This document shows positions 44,073-51,991 of a stretch of 64,000 nt of DNA, piece after piece. A model generated the notes under the pieces. It was given only the letters and a program-made list of their open reading frames with translations, did not search any database and was not told the origin of the DNA. Position 1 is the first letter of the stretch, and each line of letters begins with the position of its first letter. The DNA is taken from NCBI RefSeq assembly GCF_000412695.1, contig NC_021499.1:2852001-2916000 (forward strand), read 5' to 3'. The position numbers were made by a program, and so were the translations under genes. This DNA comes from Pseudomonas resinovorans NBRC 106553 (GTDB taxonomy: Bacteria; Pseudomonadota; Gammaproteobacteria; Pseudomonadales; Pseudomonadaceae).

Positions 44073-44341
44073 TCGGCGGTGGTCGGGTCGATGATGGTGC
44101 TGATGCGGGAGATGCGGTTTGCGGGGAAACCGCCCCGTTCTGCGTGCTCCCTCACCAACTCTTCGCTGGTGGCGAGGTAGACGCAGTACAGCTTGTCATC
44201 GGTGACGTAGCTCTGGACCCATTGCACCTGCGGGCCGAGCTCCTTCAGCACCCGGCAGGACTTCTGCGATATGGCTTTGAGGTCTCGATCCGTGAGTTTT
44301 CCAGCGTCCGGTATCTCTCTTTCAATGAGGAACTTGGGCAT
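44069..44341 (-). CDS. DUF4242 / SCO4226-type small protein
   Basis: A 90-residue ferredoxin-like protein (MPKFLIEREIPDAGKL, WVQSYVTDDKLYCVYLA). The Streptomyces relative SCO4226 binds nickel; a similar role here is possible but not shown. AGAGG precedes ATG 44341. It is coupled to the methyltransferase and divergent from the AraC gene. Confidence 0.82.
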   Translation of the reverse strand: MPKFLIEREIPDAGKLTDRDLKAISQKSCRVLKELGPQVQWVQSYVTDDKLYCVYLATSEELVREHAERGGFPANRISRISTIIDPTTAE

Positions 44342-44555
44342 GGTGACCTCTTTCTTGTTGGCTTGCGGGCTCGCCCCGGATGAAGCGGGCAGCGAGGGCG
44401 AGCAGGCGAACTATCCGCCTCCCCGGCGGTGGCGTCCTGCCCGAACGTCGGCAAGGCCTGCCCGATCGTCCGCCAATCGCGCCATTTATCCGGGCGGGCT
44501 CCCTGGCGGCGGCCGGGCGCCCAGAATTGCAGGAATGCGCCGGAGGTGAGGGCTG

Positions 44556-45527
44556 ATGGACGCACTCTCGGAAACCCTGCGCGTCGTCCGCCTGGTCGGC
44601 GCCATATTCATCAATGCGCGATTCAGCGCGCCCTGGTGCTACCAGTCGCCCCGTGCGGATTCGGTGGTGTCCCTGCTGGAGCCCGGCGCCGAACGGGTGG
44701 TGATCTTCCACCTGATCATCGAGGGCGAGTGCTTCGTCGAGATGGGACACGAGCGGCCGGTGAAGCTGCAAGCCGGCGACGTGGTGATCTTTCCCCAGGG
44801 CGACGCCCACCGCATGACCTCCCAGCCCGGCGTACCTCCGGCCACCGGCGCGCGCCTGGACGCGGTGCTGGCGCGACGGCCCCGGCAACTGGCCTATGGC
44901 GGCGGCGGCGCGATCACCCGCCTGGTGTGCGGCTACCTGGCCTGCGACGCACGACTGGCGGACATGTTGCTGGCCGGGTTGCCCGCCCTGGTGCGGGTGA
45001 ATGTGCGCGGCTCCAATGCCGGCGCCTGGCTGGAAGCCTCGGTGCGCTACGCCCTGGCCGAGGCCAAGTCGCCCCGTCCGGGCGGCGAGGGGGTGCTGGC
45101 CAAGCTGGCCGAGGTGCTGTTCGTCGAGGTGCTGCGCCTGTACATGAACGAGCAGGCCGAGGGGCACACCGGCTGGCTGGCGGGTGTGGGCGATCGGGTG
45201 GTGGGCAGTGCGCTCAACGCGTTGCACAAGTGCCCGGCCCAGGCCTGGACCCTGGAGGAGCTGGCGCGCACCGCCGGTACCTCGCGCTCGGTGCTGGCCG
45301 AGCGTTTCCAGCAGATAGTGGGGAGTTCGCCCATGCAGTACCTGACCCAGTGGCGCATGCTGCTGGCGGCCAATCTGCTGTGCCGCAGCAATGCGCCGCT
45401 GGCGCGCATCGCCGAAGACGTCGGCTACCAGACCGATACCGCCTTCAGCCGGGCCTTTCGCCGGGAATACGGCGCGCCGCCGGCAGCCTGGCGGCGCAAC
45501 CAGTTGCGTCGTCAGTCGATGGGCTAG
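44556..45527 (+). CDS. AraC family transcriptional regulator
   Basis: A 323-residue protein with an N-terminal cupin (AraC-binding-like, with VIFHLIIEGECFVEM and VVIFPQGDAHRM) and two C-terminal helix-turn-helix motifs (about 225-315: WTLEELARTAGTSRSVLAERF and IAEDVGYQTDTAFSRAFRREYG). It is divergent from the DUF4242-methyltransferase operon, its likely target. The stop overlaps the convergent efflux gene by 4 bp. The 214-bp gap upstream shows no gene. Confidence 0.9.
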   Translation: MDALSETLRVVRLVGAIFINARFSAPWCYQSPRADSVVSLLEPGAERVVIFHLIIEGECFVEMGHERPVKLQAGDVVIFPQGDAHRMTSQPGVPPATGARLDAVLARRPRQLAYGGGGAITRLVCGYLACDARLADMLLAGLPALVRVNVRGSNAGAWLEASVRYALAEAKSPRPGGEGVLAKLAEVLFVEVLRLYMNEQAEGHTGWLAGVGDRVVGSALNALHKCPAQAWTLEELARTAGTSRSVLAERFQQIVGSSPMQYLTQWRMLLAANLLCRSNAPLARIAEDVGYQTDTAFSRAFRREYGAPPAAWRRNQLRRQSMG

Positions 45528-47065
45528 TCCATCACCGCATGGGGCTCCATCGCGGCAGCGCCTTTGGGCGGTTTGCGCAGGAGCAGCAGCAGGGGCAGGG
45601 AGGCGAGGGTGACGAACATCATCAGGCGGAAGTCCTGCAGGTAAGCCAGCACGGTGGCCTGGCGGGTGACCTCGGCGTTCAGCGCCACCAGGCCGGCCGG
45701 GCTGCTGATGTTCAGGGCGCCACTTTCGGTGGCCTGGGTCAGCGCCTGGTTGAATGGCGTCATCAGGTCGCTGAACACCGCGTGGTTGATCTGGGTGCGC
45801 TGGGCCAGGTAGCTGATCACCAGGGAAATGCCGATACCACTGCCGACGTTGCGCATCAGGCTGAATAGCGCGGCGCCTTCGTTGCGGTAGCGCGGCGCCA
45901 GTGTGGAGAAGGTCAGGGTCGACAGCGGCACGAATATCAGCCCCAGGCCGAAGCCCTGGACCAGGCCGCTGCGGACGATGGCGGCACTGCCGATCTCGGC
46001 GGTGAAACCGGTCATCTCCCAGAGCGACAGGGCGGTGAGCAACAGGCCCAGGCCGATCATGGCCCGTGGGTCGAAACGGTTGATCAGGCGCCCCACCAGC
46101 AGCATCGCGGCCATGGTGCCAAGGCCCCGTGGCGCGATCAGGTTGCCGACGTCGATCACCGGGTAACCCATCAGGTTCTGCATGAAGGGCGGCAGCAGGG
46201 TCATGGTGGCGAACAGCATGATGCCCAGCATGAAGATGAAGATCAGCCCGACGCTGAGGTTGCGGTCGCGGAACATCGCCGGGTCGATGAAGGGATGGCG
46301 GTGGGTCAGCACATGCACCACGAACAGGTAGAGGCCGAGGGCGGCCAGGGCTCCCTCGATGAGGATCTCGCCACTCTGGAACCAGTCCTGGGATTCGCCA
46401 CGGTCGAGCATCAGCTGGAAGGCGCCGATGGCCAGGGCGAGCAGGGCGAAGCCCGCCAGGTCGAAACGCCGTTCGTGCTCGATCGGGGTTTCCTTGAGGA
46501 AGCTGGCCAGGCCGAACCAGGCCAACAGGCCGAAGGGCAGGTTGATGTAGAACACCCAGCGCCAGTTGTAGTACTCGGTGAGCCAGCCGCCGAGGCTCGG
46601 GCCGAGGATGGGGCCGACCATCACCCCGACGCCCCAGATGGCCATGGCCGAACCGTGTTGCTCCTTGGGGTAGGTATCCAGCAGCACCGCCTGGGACAGC
46701 GGCACCAGGCTGGCGCCGAACACGCCCTGGAGCAGGCGGAACAGCACGATCTGCTCCAGGCTCTGGGCCGCGCCGCAGAGCATGGAGGCGATGGTGAAGC
46801 CGACGATGGACCACATGAACAGCCGCTTGCGGCCGAAGCGCGCGGCGATGAAGCCGGTCAGCGGCATGCAGATGGCGGCGGCCACGATATAGGAGGTCAG
46901 CACCCAGCTGATCTGGTCCTGGGTGGTGCCCATGCTGCCCTGCATGTGCGGCAGGGCGACGTTGGCGATGGTGGTGTCCAGCGCCTGCATGATGGTCGCG
47001 AGCATCACCGAGACGGTGATCAGCCAGCGCTTCGACGCGCCATCCTGGACGGCAGTGGTGTCCAT
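45524..47065 (-). CDS. emrB: MFS multidrug efflux pump, DHA2/EmrB family
   Basis: A 513-residue inner-membrane protein with 14 predicted helices. Helix 1 and the following loop carry MLATIMQALDTTIANVALPHMQ, the DHA2 signature, and loop 2-3 has ARFGRKRLF. It works with the EmrA adaptor encoded 4 bp upstream and an outer-membrane channel that is not encoded here. Controlled with emrA by the MarR gene. Confidence 0.9.
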   Translation of the reverse strand: MDTTAVQDGASKRWLITVSVMLATIMQALDTTIANVALPHMQGSMGTTQDQISWVLTSYIVAAAICMPLTGFIAARFGRKRLFMWSIVGFTIASMLCGAAQSLEQIVLFRLLQGVFGASLVPLSQAVLLDTYPKEQHGSAMAIWGVGVMVGPILGPSLGGWLTEYYNWRWVFYINLPFGLLAWFGLASFLKETPIEHERRFDLAGFALLALAIGAFQLMLDRGESQDWFQSGEILIEGALAALGLYLFVVHVLTHRHPFIDPAMFRDRNLSVGLIFIFMLGIMLFATMTLLPPFMQNLMGYPVIDVGNLIAPRGLGTMAAMLLVGRLINRFDPRAMIGLGLLLTALSLWEMTGFTAEIGSAAIVRSGLVQGFGLGLIFVPLSTLTFSTLAPRYRNEGAALFSLMRNVGSGIGISLVISYLAQRTQINHAVFSDLMTPFNQALTQATESGALNISSPAGLVALNAEVTRQATVLAYLQDFRLMMFVTLASLPLLLLLRKPPKGAAAMEPHAVMD

Positions 47066-47069
47066 GGGA

Positions 47070-48143
47070 TCAGAGCACCAGGCTGGCGAGGCTGCGCTTG
47101 TGGCCGGTGTCGATCTCGACCACGGCGCTGAGGCCGGCGCGCAGGGGCGGCAGCGCGGCGTCGGGTTTCAGGTGGATGCGCACGGGCACCCGCTGGGCCA
47201 CCTTCACCCAGTTGCCGGTGGCGTTCTGCGCCGGCAGTACCGAGAACTCCGCGCCCGTGCCCGGGCTCAGGCTTTCCACCTCGCCGTGCCAGGTGCTGTC
47301 GGGGTAGATGTCGAAGGTCACGTCGACCGCCTGGCCGGGGCGTACATGGGTGAGGTCCTTCTCCGGGAAGTTGGCTTCCACCCAGAGGTTGCTGTCCACC
47401 ACCAGGGTCATGGCGGTGTTGCCGGCGCTGATGTACTGGCCGGGCTGGGGCACCTTGCTGATGGTGCCCGGCAGCGAGGCATGCACCTCGGAACGCTGGA
47501 GGTCGAGCCGCGCCTGGTCCAGTTCGGCCTGGGCGGTGAGGTAGCTGGGGTGCTGCTCGATGGGCAGGTCGAGGCTGCCGCCGAGGTTCTCGGCGATGCG
47601 CTTGAGGTCGTGCTCGCGGGCGTTGATTTCCTGGGCGGCCACCTGGGCCGCCTGGCGCGATTCGTCCAGGCGGGCCGGGGACAGGTAGCCGCGCTGCGCC
47701 AGGTTGGCCTGGCGTTGCAGGTCCTTCTCGGCGAAGCCGTGGCGGGTGCGCGCCAGTTCCAGCTCGGCGGATTTCTCCTGGTAGCTGGCCTTCAACGCGG
47801 CCAGGTCGCTGCGCACCTGGGCCAGGCGCGCTTCGGCCCTGGCGACGGCGATGCGGAAGCTCGCCGGGTCGATGCGGAACAACAGCTGGCCGGCGCTGAC
47901 CTGGTCGTTCTCATGGGCCAGCACTTCGGTGATGGTGCCGGAGACATCGGCGCTCACCGGCACCTTGTCGGCCTTGGCGTAGGCGTTGTCGGTCTCGACA
48001 TAGCGGCCGCCGTGGAGGTAGGCGCCCAGGCCCGCCGCCAGGGCCAGCAGGGGTGCGATGCCCATCAGCAGCAGGCGGGTGCGGCGGGGATTGGTTGCGG
48101 CCGGCACTTCCTGTTCCGGAACTATGACCGTGTGGGTGTTCAT
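47070..48143 (-). CDS. emrA: HlyD/EmrA family periplasmic adaptor
   Basis: A 357-residue membrane fusion protein: N-terminal anchor helix (about 24-44), biotinyl-lipoyl-like domain (YVETDNAYAKADKVPVSADVSG), long coiled coil and a C-terminal beta barrel (DVTFDIYPDSTWHGEVESLS). It links EmrB to an outer-membrane tunnel. Middle gene of a marR-emrA-emrB operon. Confidence 0.92.
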   Translation of the reverse strand: MNTHTVIVPEQEVPAATNPRRTRLLLMGIAPLLALAAGLGAYLHGGRYVETDNAYAKADKVPVSADVSGTITEVLAHENDQVSAGQLLFRIDPASFRIAVARAEARLAQVRSDLAALKASYQEKSAELELARTRHGFAEKDLQRQANLAQRGYLSPARLDESRQAAQVAAQEINAREHDLKRIAENLGGSLDLPIEQHPSYLTAQAELDQARLDLQRSEVHASLPGTISKVPQPGQYISAGNTAMTLVVDSNLWVEANFPEKDLTHVRPGQAVDVTFDIYPDSTWHGEVESLSPGTGAEFSVLPAQNATGNWVKVAQRVPVRIHLKPDAALPPLRAGLSAVVEIDTGHKRSLASLVL

Positions 48144-48167
48144 GACGTTGCGGTTCCTCGGGGGGAA

Positions 48168-48596
48168 TCAACGGGAGGAGAGATTCACGCGCATCTTGCG
48201 CAGCGCGCTGGCCAGGGCTGCGGCTTCGGTTTCGTCGATGCCCTGCATGGCCTGGGACAGCAGCGCGGTGCCGGCCGTACGGATATCGCCGAGGGCCTGC
48301 TCGGCCTCATGGCGCAGGTACAGGCGGTAGGCGCGGCGGTCGTCCGGATCGGCGCGACGCTCCACCAGTCCGGCCTGTTCCAGCTGGTCCAGCAGGCGGG
48401 CGAGGGTGATCGGCTTGACCTCCAGTTGTTCGGCCAGCTCGACCTGGCGGCAGCCTTCGTTGCGCGCCACATGGGCCAGGGCGCGGGCCTGGCCGAGGGT
48501 CAGGGTGCTGCCCGAGATGTTCTGCTCGAAGCCACGGCGCATCAGGCGCGAGACATCGGCAAGGAGGAACCCCAGGCTTTCTTCATGGGTAGGCAT
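48168..48596 (-). CDS. MarR family transcriptional regulator
   Basis: A 142-residue winged-helix repressor (HVARNEGCRQVELAEQLEVKPITLARLLDQL, then wing RRADPDDRRAYRLYL). First gene of the efflux operon. A 9-3-9 inverted repeat lies 15 bp upstream over the promoter, which indicates autorepression relieved by a pump substrate. Confidence 0.92.
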   Translation of the reverse strand: MPTHEESLGFLLADVSRLMRRGFEQNISGSTLTLGQARALAHVARNEGCRQVELAEQLEVKPITLARLLDQLEQAGLVERRADPDDRRAYRLYLRHEAEQALGDIRTAGTALLSQAMQGIDETEAAALASALRKMRVNLSSR

Positions 48597-48610
48597 TGTG
48601 TGTTCGCCTC

Positions 48611-48631
48611 ATAATAAGCGGTGCTTACTAT
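48611..48631. promoter_or_regulatory. MarR-type operator
   Basis: ATAATAAGC-GGT-GCTTACTAT, matching at 8 of 9 positions, in the AT-rich promoter of the marR-emrAB operon. Confidence 0.65.
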
Positions 48632-48679
48632 ATATTCGTGAAGAGAACACCGTCAACGCGCCCGCCGGGCGCGCCGACC

Positions 48680-49099
48680 TCAGCCGTGGCGCGCGCGGCT
48701 GGCCTGTACCACTCGCTGTGCCGGCACCCGCAATTGCGCCAGCAGGTACTCGGCGAACTCGGGCGTGAAGGGCTGCAGGGCGATGGCGCGGGCCATGCAC
48801 AGCAGCCAGGCATCGGCCCGGGCCTGGTCGATGGGCCATTGGGCGTGGAAGGAGGGAATGGCGATGGAGCCGTACTTCTCGCTGAACAGCTTCGGCCCGC
48901 CGAGCCAGCCGCTGAGGAAACAGGCCAGCTTGTCGCGGGACTGCTCCAGGCTTTCCGGGTGCAGGCGGCGCAGGTCGGCGGCCTCGGGCAGTTCGTCCAT
49001 CAGCCGGTAGAAGTCGTCCACCAGGCGGCGCAGGCCGTCGATGCCGCCCGCCGCCAGGTAGGAAGCATCGCCGGTGCCGAAGGAAGGGGTCGTGCTCAT
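48680..49099 (-). CDS. group II truncated haemoglobin
   Basis: A 139-residue haem protein of the TrHbO/YjbI class. Proximal His85 in IPSFHAQWPI, Tyr31 at the B10 position and Trp98 at G8 (RADAWLL) are present. Such globins handle O2, NO or peroxide. The start is ATG 49099; no clear ribosome site is seen, and an in-frame ATG at 49111 is possible. It lies 31 bp after the PhoD-like gene. Confidence 0.85.
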   Translation of the reverse strand: MSTTPSFGTGDASYLAAGGIDGLRRLVDDFYRLMDELPEAADLRRLHPESLEQSRDKLACFLSGWLGGPKLFSEKYGSIAIPSFHAQWPIDQARADAWLLCMARAIALQPFTPEFAEYLLAQLRVPAQRVVQASRARHG

Positions 49100-49130
49100 G
49101 GAGGGGGCCATCAGGAAATCGGGGCCTGCA

Positions 49131-51077
49131 TCATACGCGCCGCGCCTGAGTCTGTTCAGCCGGTTGGTCGTCGCGGTCCTCGAGGAACTCGGTGGGCTCG
49201 GCGCCATTGGCGTTCAGCTGGAAGATGCGCGACGGCCGGCCCTCCTGGTCGAAGAACACCCGCCCTAGACCGGCGGAATTCCACAGCCGCTCGCCGGCCT
49301 TGCTGTGGGCCGGGGTGCGCGGCACCACTTTCATCGGGCGGCGCTTGGTGAACCAGTTGAGCGGCGAACGCGGCGCATAGAGCCAGCGGTTGAGCCGGTC
49401 GAACACATCCAGCAGGGCCCTGGGGAATTCGTTCTTGATGCCGCTGCTGGTGATCTGCCAGATCTTCGGGCCGCCCTGGCGATGACGAATCAGGATCTGG
49501 TAGACGAAGGAGTAGTGCACGTCGCCGGAGAGGATCACGTAGCTGCCCGGCGTACGCGAGTGGCGGAAGATATTGAGGATCACCTGGGCGGCGCCGCGAT
49601 GGGCCATCCAGTTCTCCGCGTCCACCAGCAGCGGGTAGCCGAAGGCGCTGATGATCCGTTGCACCGTCTCGATCAACTTGACCCCGAAGATCGGCGCCGG
49701 CGAGACGATGATCGCCGAGGGATGGTCCAGCAGCTCCTGCTGCAATTCGCTGAGGGCCTCCCAGTCCAGGAGGCCGGAGGGCCGGGCGAGGCTGATCTCG
49801 CTGCGCCAGCGACGGGTGCGGGTGTCCAGCACCACCAGGGCGGGCTCGGTGGGCAGCACGTACTGCCAGCGGTTGAAGGCGATCAGCCGGTCGATCAGGG
49901 CATCCAGGCCGCCGCTGTCCAGGTGGTGATCGGTGCGGGCGGTGGCGGCCAGGGCTTGCAGGTCGTCCAGCGGCTCGCCGAAGGCGTCCGGGTCGTTGCC
50001 CCAGCCCTGGCAGAGCAGGTAGGCCACCAGGGCGTTGCCGATGATGCGCTTGGAGAACGGATGGCCGTAGGCGGTCTCTTCCCATTGGGCGGAGAGGTTC
50101 CAGTCGTCGGTGATGTCGTGGTCGTCGAAGATCATCAGCGTCGGCAGGTGGGCGAAGACCCGCGCCGCACGCGGCAGGCTGGCGCGGAAGCCTTGCAGTC
50201 GTCCTTCCTCCAGGCGGTAGCGCTCGGCTTCCCGGGGGCCGAGTTCCGGCATTCGCGGCTCGATCAGGGTCCAGGGCACGGGCGACCAGCTCAGCAGGTA
50301 CATGGCCATGACCTCGGCCAGGGTCACCAGGTGGTTCTCCGCGTTGCTGCTGGTGAAGATGGGTTTGCGCTTGCCGCCGAAGAAGCGTTCGCGCAGGGTT
50401 TCATTGCTCTTCAGCGCGGGCAGCAGGTCGGCGCGGTGGTAGTAGCTGGCCGGGTGTTGGTAGAGCGACGCGCTGTCGCTGACCACGGCGCCCTCCAGGT
50501 GCTCGTCGAACAGCCCGAGCCGCTCGATCAACTGGTGAATGGCCCGCAGCATCGGGCCCGCCACGTCGTCGGTGTAGATCTGGTCGCCGCTCAGCATCAG
50601 CAGGGCGGGGCGCTGCTCGGGCGCCGGCCCGGCGGCCATCAGGTCGTCGGCGCAGAGCAGGCCGTCGTTGCAGGGGAAGTGGGGCTTGCGGCAGGAGCCG
50701 TGGAGCAACTGGTCGATGCGCTTGCGCAGCACGAAGCTCGGCCGCGGCGCCTGGGCGTGGAGCAGATGCGGCGCCCAGCAGGCGATGCCCTCGCCGTCGA
50801 GCAGCAGGTCGTAGTCGATCTGCCGGTCCTGGGGCAGGGGCTGCTCCAGCCGCAGGTCGATCAGGTGCACGAAGGCATGACGGCCGAAGGGCAGCACCCA
50901 GCAGGCTTCGCCTTGCAGGGGGTAGTCGCGGCTCTCGCCGTCCACCCACAGCCGCAGCACCGGCGCCAGCTGCCGCGTGCCCACCAGCCAGAGCACCAGG
51001 CGCCCGGGTTCGAGGCGGCGCAGCATGGGGCCGGCGAGGACGGGTGGCAGGGCTTGCTGGGGGACGGGAGCGGACAT
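49131..51077 (-). CDS. PhoD-like metallophosphatase (alkaline phosphatase D family)
   Basis: A 648-residue protein. The metallophosphatase core is visible as MLSGDQIYTDD, MIFDDHDITDDW and LSGDVHYSF. No Tat or Sec signal is seen at the N-terminus, unlike secreted PhoD, so it may be cytoplasmic. The substrate, a phosphodiester or monoester, is unknown. Confidence 0.85.
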   Translation of the reverse strand: MSAPVPQQALPPVLAGPMLRRLEPGRLVLWLVGTRQLAPVLRLWVDGESRDYPLQGEACWVLPFGRHAFVHLIDLRLEQPLPQDRQIDYDLLLDGEGIACWAPHLLHAQAPRPSFVLRKRIDQLLHGSCRKPHFPCNDGLLCADDLMAAGPAPEQRPALLMLSGDQIYTDDVAGPMLRAIHQLIERLGLFDEHLEGAVVSDSASLYQHPASYYHRADLLPALKSNETLRERFFGGKRKPIFTSSNAENHLVTLAEVMAMYLLSWSPVPWTLIEPRMPELGPREAERYRLEEGRLQGFRASLPRAARVFAHLPTLMIFDDHDITDDWNLSAQWEETAYGHPFSKRIIGNALVAYLLCQGWGNDPDAFGEPLDDLQALAATARTDHHLDSGGLDALIDRLIAFNRWQYVLPTEPALVVLDTRTRRWRSEISLARPSGLLDWEALSELQQELLDHPSAIIVSPAPIFGVKLIETVQRIISAFGYPLLVDAENWMAHRGAAQVILNIFRHSRTPGSYVILSGDVHYSFVYQILIRHRQGGPKIWQITSSGIKNEFPRALLDVFDRLNRWLYAPRSPLNWFTKRRPMKVVPRTPAHSKAGERLWNSAGLGRVFFDQEGRPSRIFQLNANGAEPTEFLEDRDDQPAEQTQARRV

Positions 51078-51156
51078 CGGGACAACGGGCCTGTGGCAAT
51101 CGGACGCAACAGGATAACGCGATGGGCTGCGCAGGTTGAGGGCCTGGGGGGCGAAT

Positions 51157-51171
51157 TTAAGCTTGGCTTAA
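51157..51171. promoter_or_regulatory. inverted repeat TTAAGC-TTG-GCTTAA
   Basis: A perfect 6-3-6 palindrome, 22 bp before the LysR-type box. Possible second operator or -35 region; function not assigned. Confidence 0.35.
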
Positions 51172-51192
51172 GCGGGCTGCACAGGACATGGT

Positions 51193-51234
51193 TTGAAAAA
51201 AACTCAGCCCAGTAGTGCGTTTAAATCAATTGGC
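51193..51234. promoter_or_regulatory. LysR regulon box, copy 1
   Basis: TTGAA-AAAAA-CTCAG, then 12 bp, then TTTAAATCAATTGGC. Same layout as at 54314, 60296-60337 and 61296. It precedes the molybdenum hydroxylase operon by about 275 bp. Confidence 0.6.
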
Positions 51235-51337
51235 AGTTTCCCCAGGCGCTTCTAGCCTTTTTGGGGTCACCCGCACCGGCGACCTGACGCCGCCGGCCGT
51301 TCCATCCAGAAGGAACGCCCTGCCCGTGGAGGCAAGC

Positions 51338-51403
51338 ATGTTCCGGGAAGCGCTTGATCGCCGCTCAAGCCCTGTTCCCGAACTGCATTCAGGCGCTCCC
51401 TGA
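51338..51403 (+). CDS. possible 21-residue leader peptide
   Basis: MFREALDRRSSPVPELHSGA plus one residue, with GGAGG six bases before ATG 51338. It lies in the long leader of the molybdenum hydroxylase operon. Could be a translated leader or chance; I see nothing else in 51235-51508. Confidence 0.2.
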   Translation: MFREALDRRSSPVPELHSGAP

Positions 51404-51508
51404 TTCTTTCGCTACTGCCTATCCACCAGGGCCATCGCCGTGCCCTGGGCAACCGTGGAATGCCCGCCGAGACGGGCTCCGTCCTGATGAGAAGCAACGG
51501 GAGGCGAT

Positions 51509-51991
51509 ATGGCCCTCACCTTGAAAATCAATGGCGTCGAGCACAGCGTCGACGTCGATCCCGACACGCCGCTGCTCTGGGTATTGCGTGACGTGCTGGG
51601 CATGACCGGTACCAAGTTCGGCTGCGGCATGTCCCTGTGCGGGGCCTGCACCGTGCACATGAATGGCAACGCCGTGCGCTCCTGCGTGATGCCGGTGAGC
51701 GCCATGGTGGGGGCCGAGGTCACCACCATCGAAGGCATAGGCGCCACCGATGTGGGCAAGCGCGTGCAGGAGGCCTGGCTGTCGCAGCAGGTGGTGCAGT
51801 GCGGCTACTGCCAGTCGGGGCAGATCATGTCGGCCAGCGCGTTGCTGGCGAGCAACCCCAACCCCGGCGATGCGGAAATCGAAGGCGCCATGTCCGGCAA
51901 CATCTGCCGCTGCGGCACCTACCTGCGTATCCGCGAGGCCATCAAGGTGGCGGCCAAGGCGCAACCGGGCAAAGCGGAGGACGCAGCATGA
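51509..51991 (+). CDS. 2Fe-2S subunit of a xanthine-dehydrogenase-family hydroxylase (IorA-like)
   Basis: A 160-residue small subunit that carries electrons from the molybdenum site. Both clusters are complete: Cys39, 44, 47 and 59 (plant ferredoxin type) and Cys98, 101, 133 and 135. GGGAGG precedes ATG 51509. The stop overlaps the large-subunit start by 4 bp. The pair resembles isoquinoline 1-oxidoreductase and periplasmic aldehyde oxidases. Confidence 0.92.
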   Translation: MALTLKINGVEHSVDVDPDTPLLWVLRDVLGMTGTKFGCGMSLCGACTVHMNGNAVRSCVMPVSAMVGAEVTTIEGIGATDVGKRVQEAWLSQQVVQCGYCQSGQIMSASALLASNPNPGDAEIEGAMSGNICRCGTYLRIREAIKVAAKAQPGKAEDAA

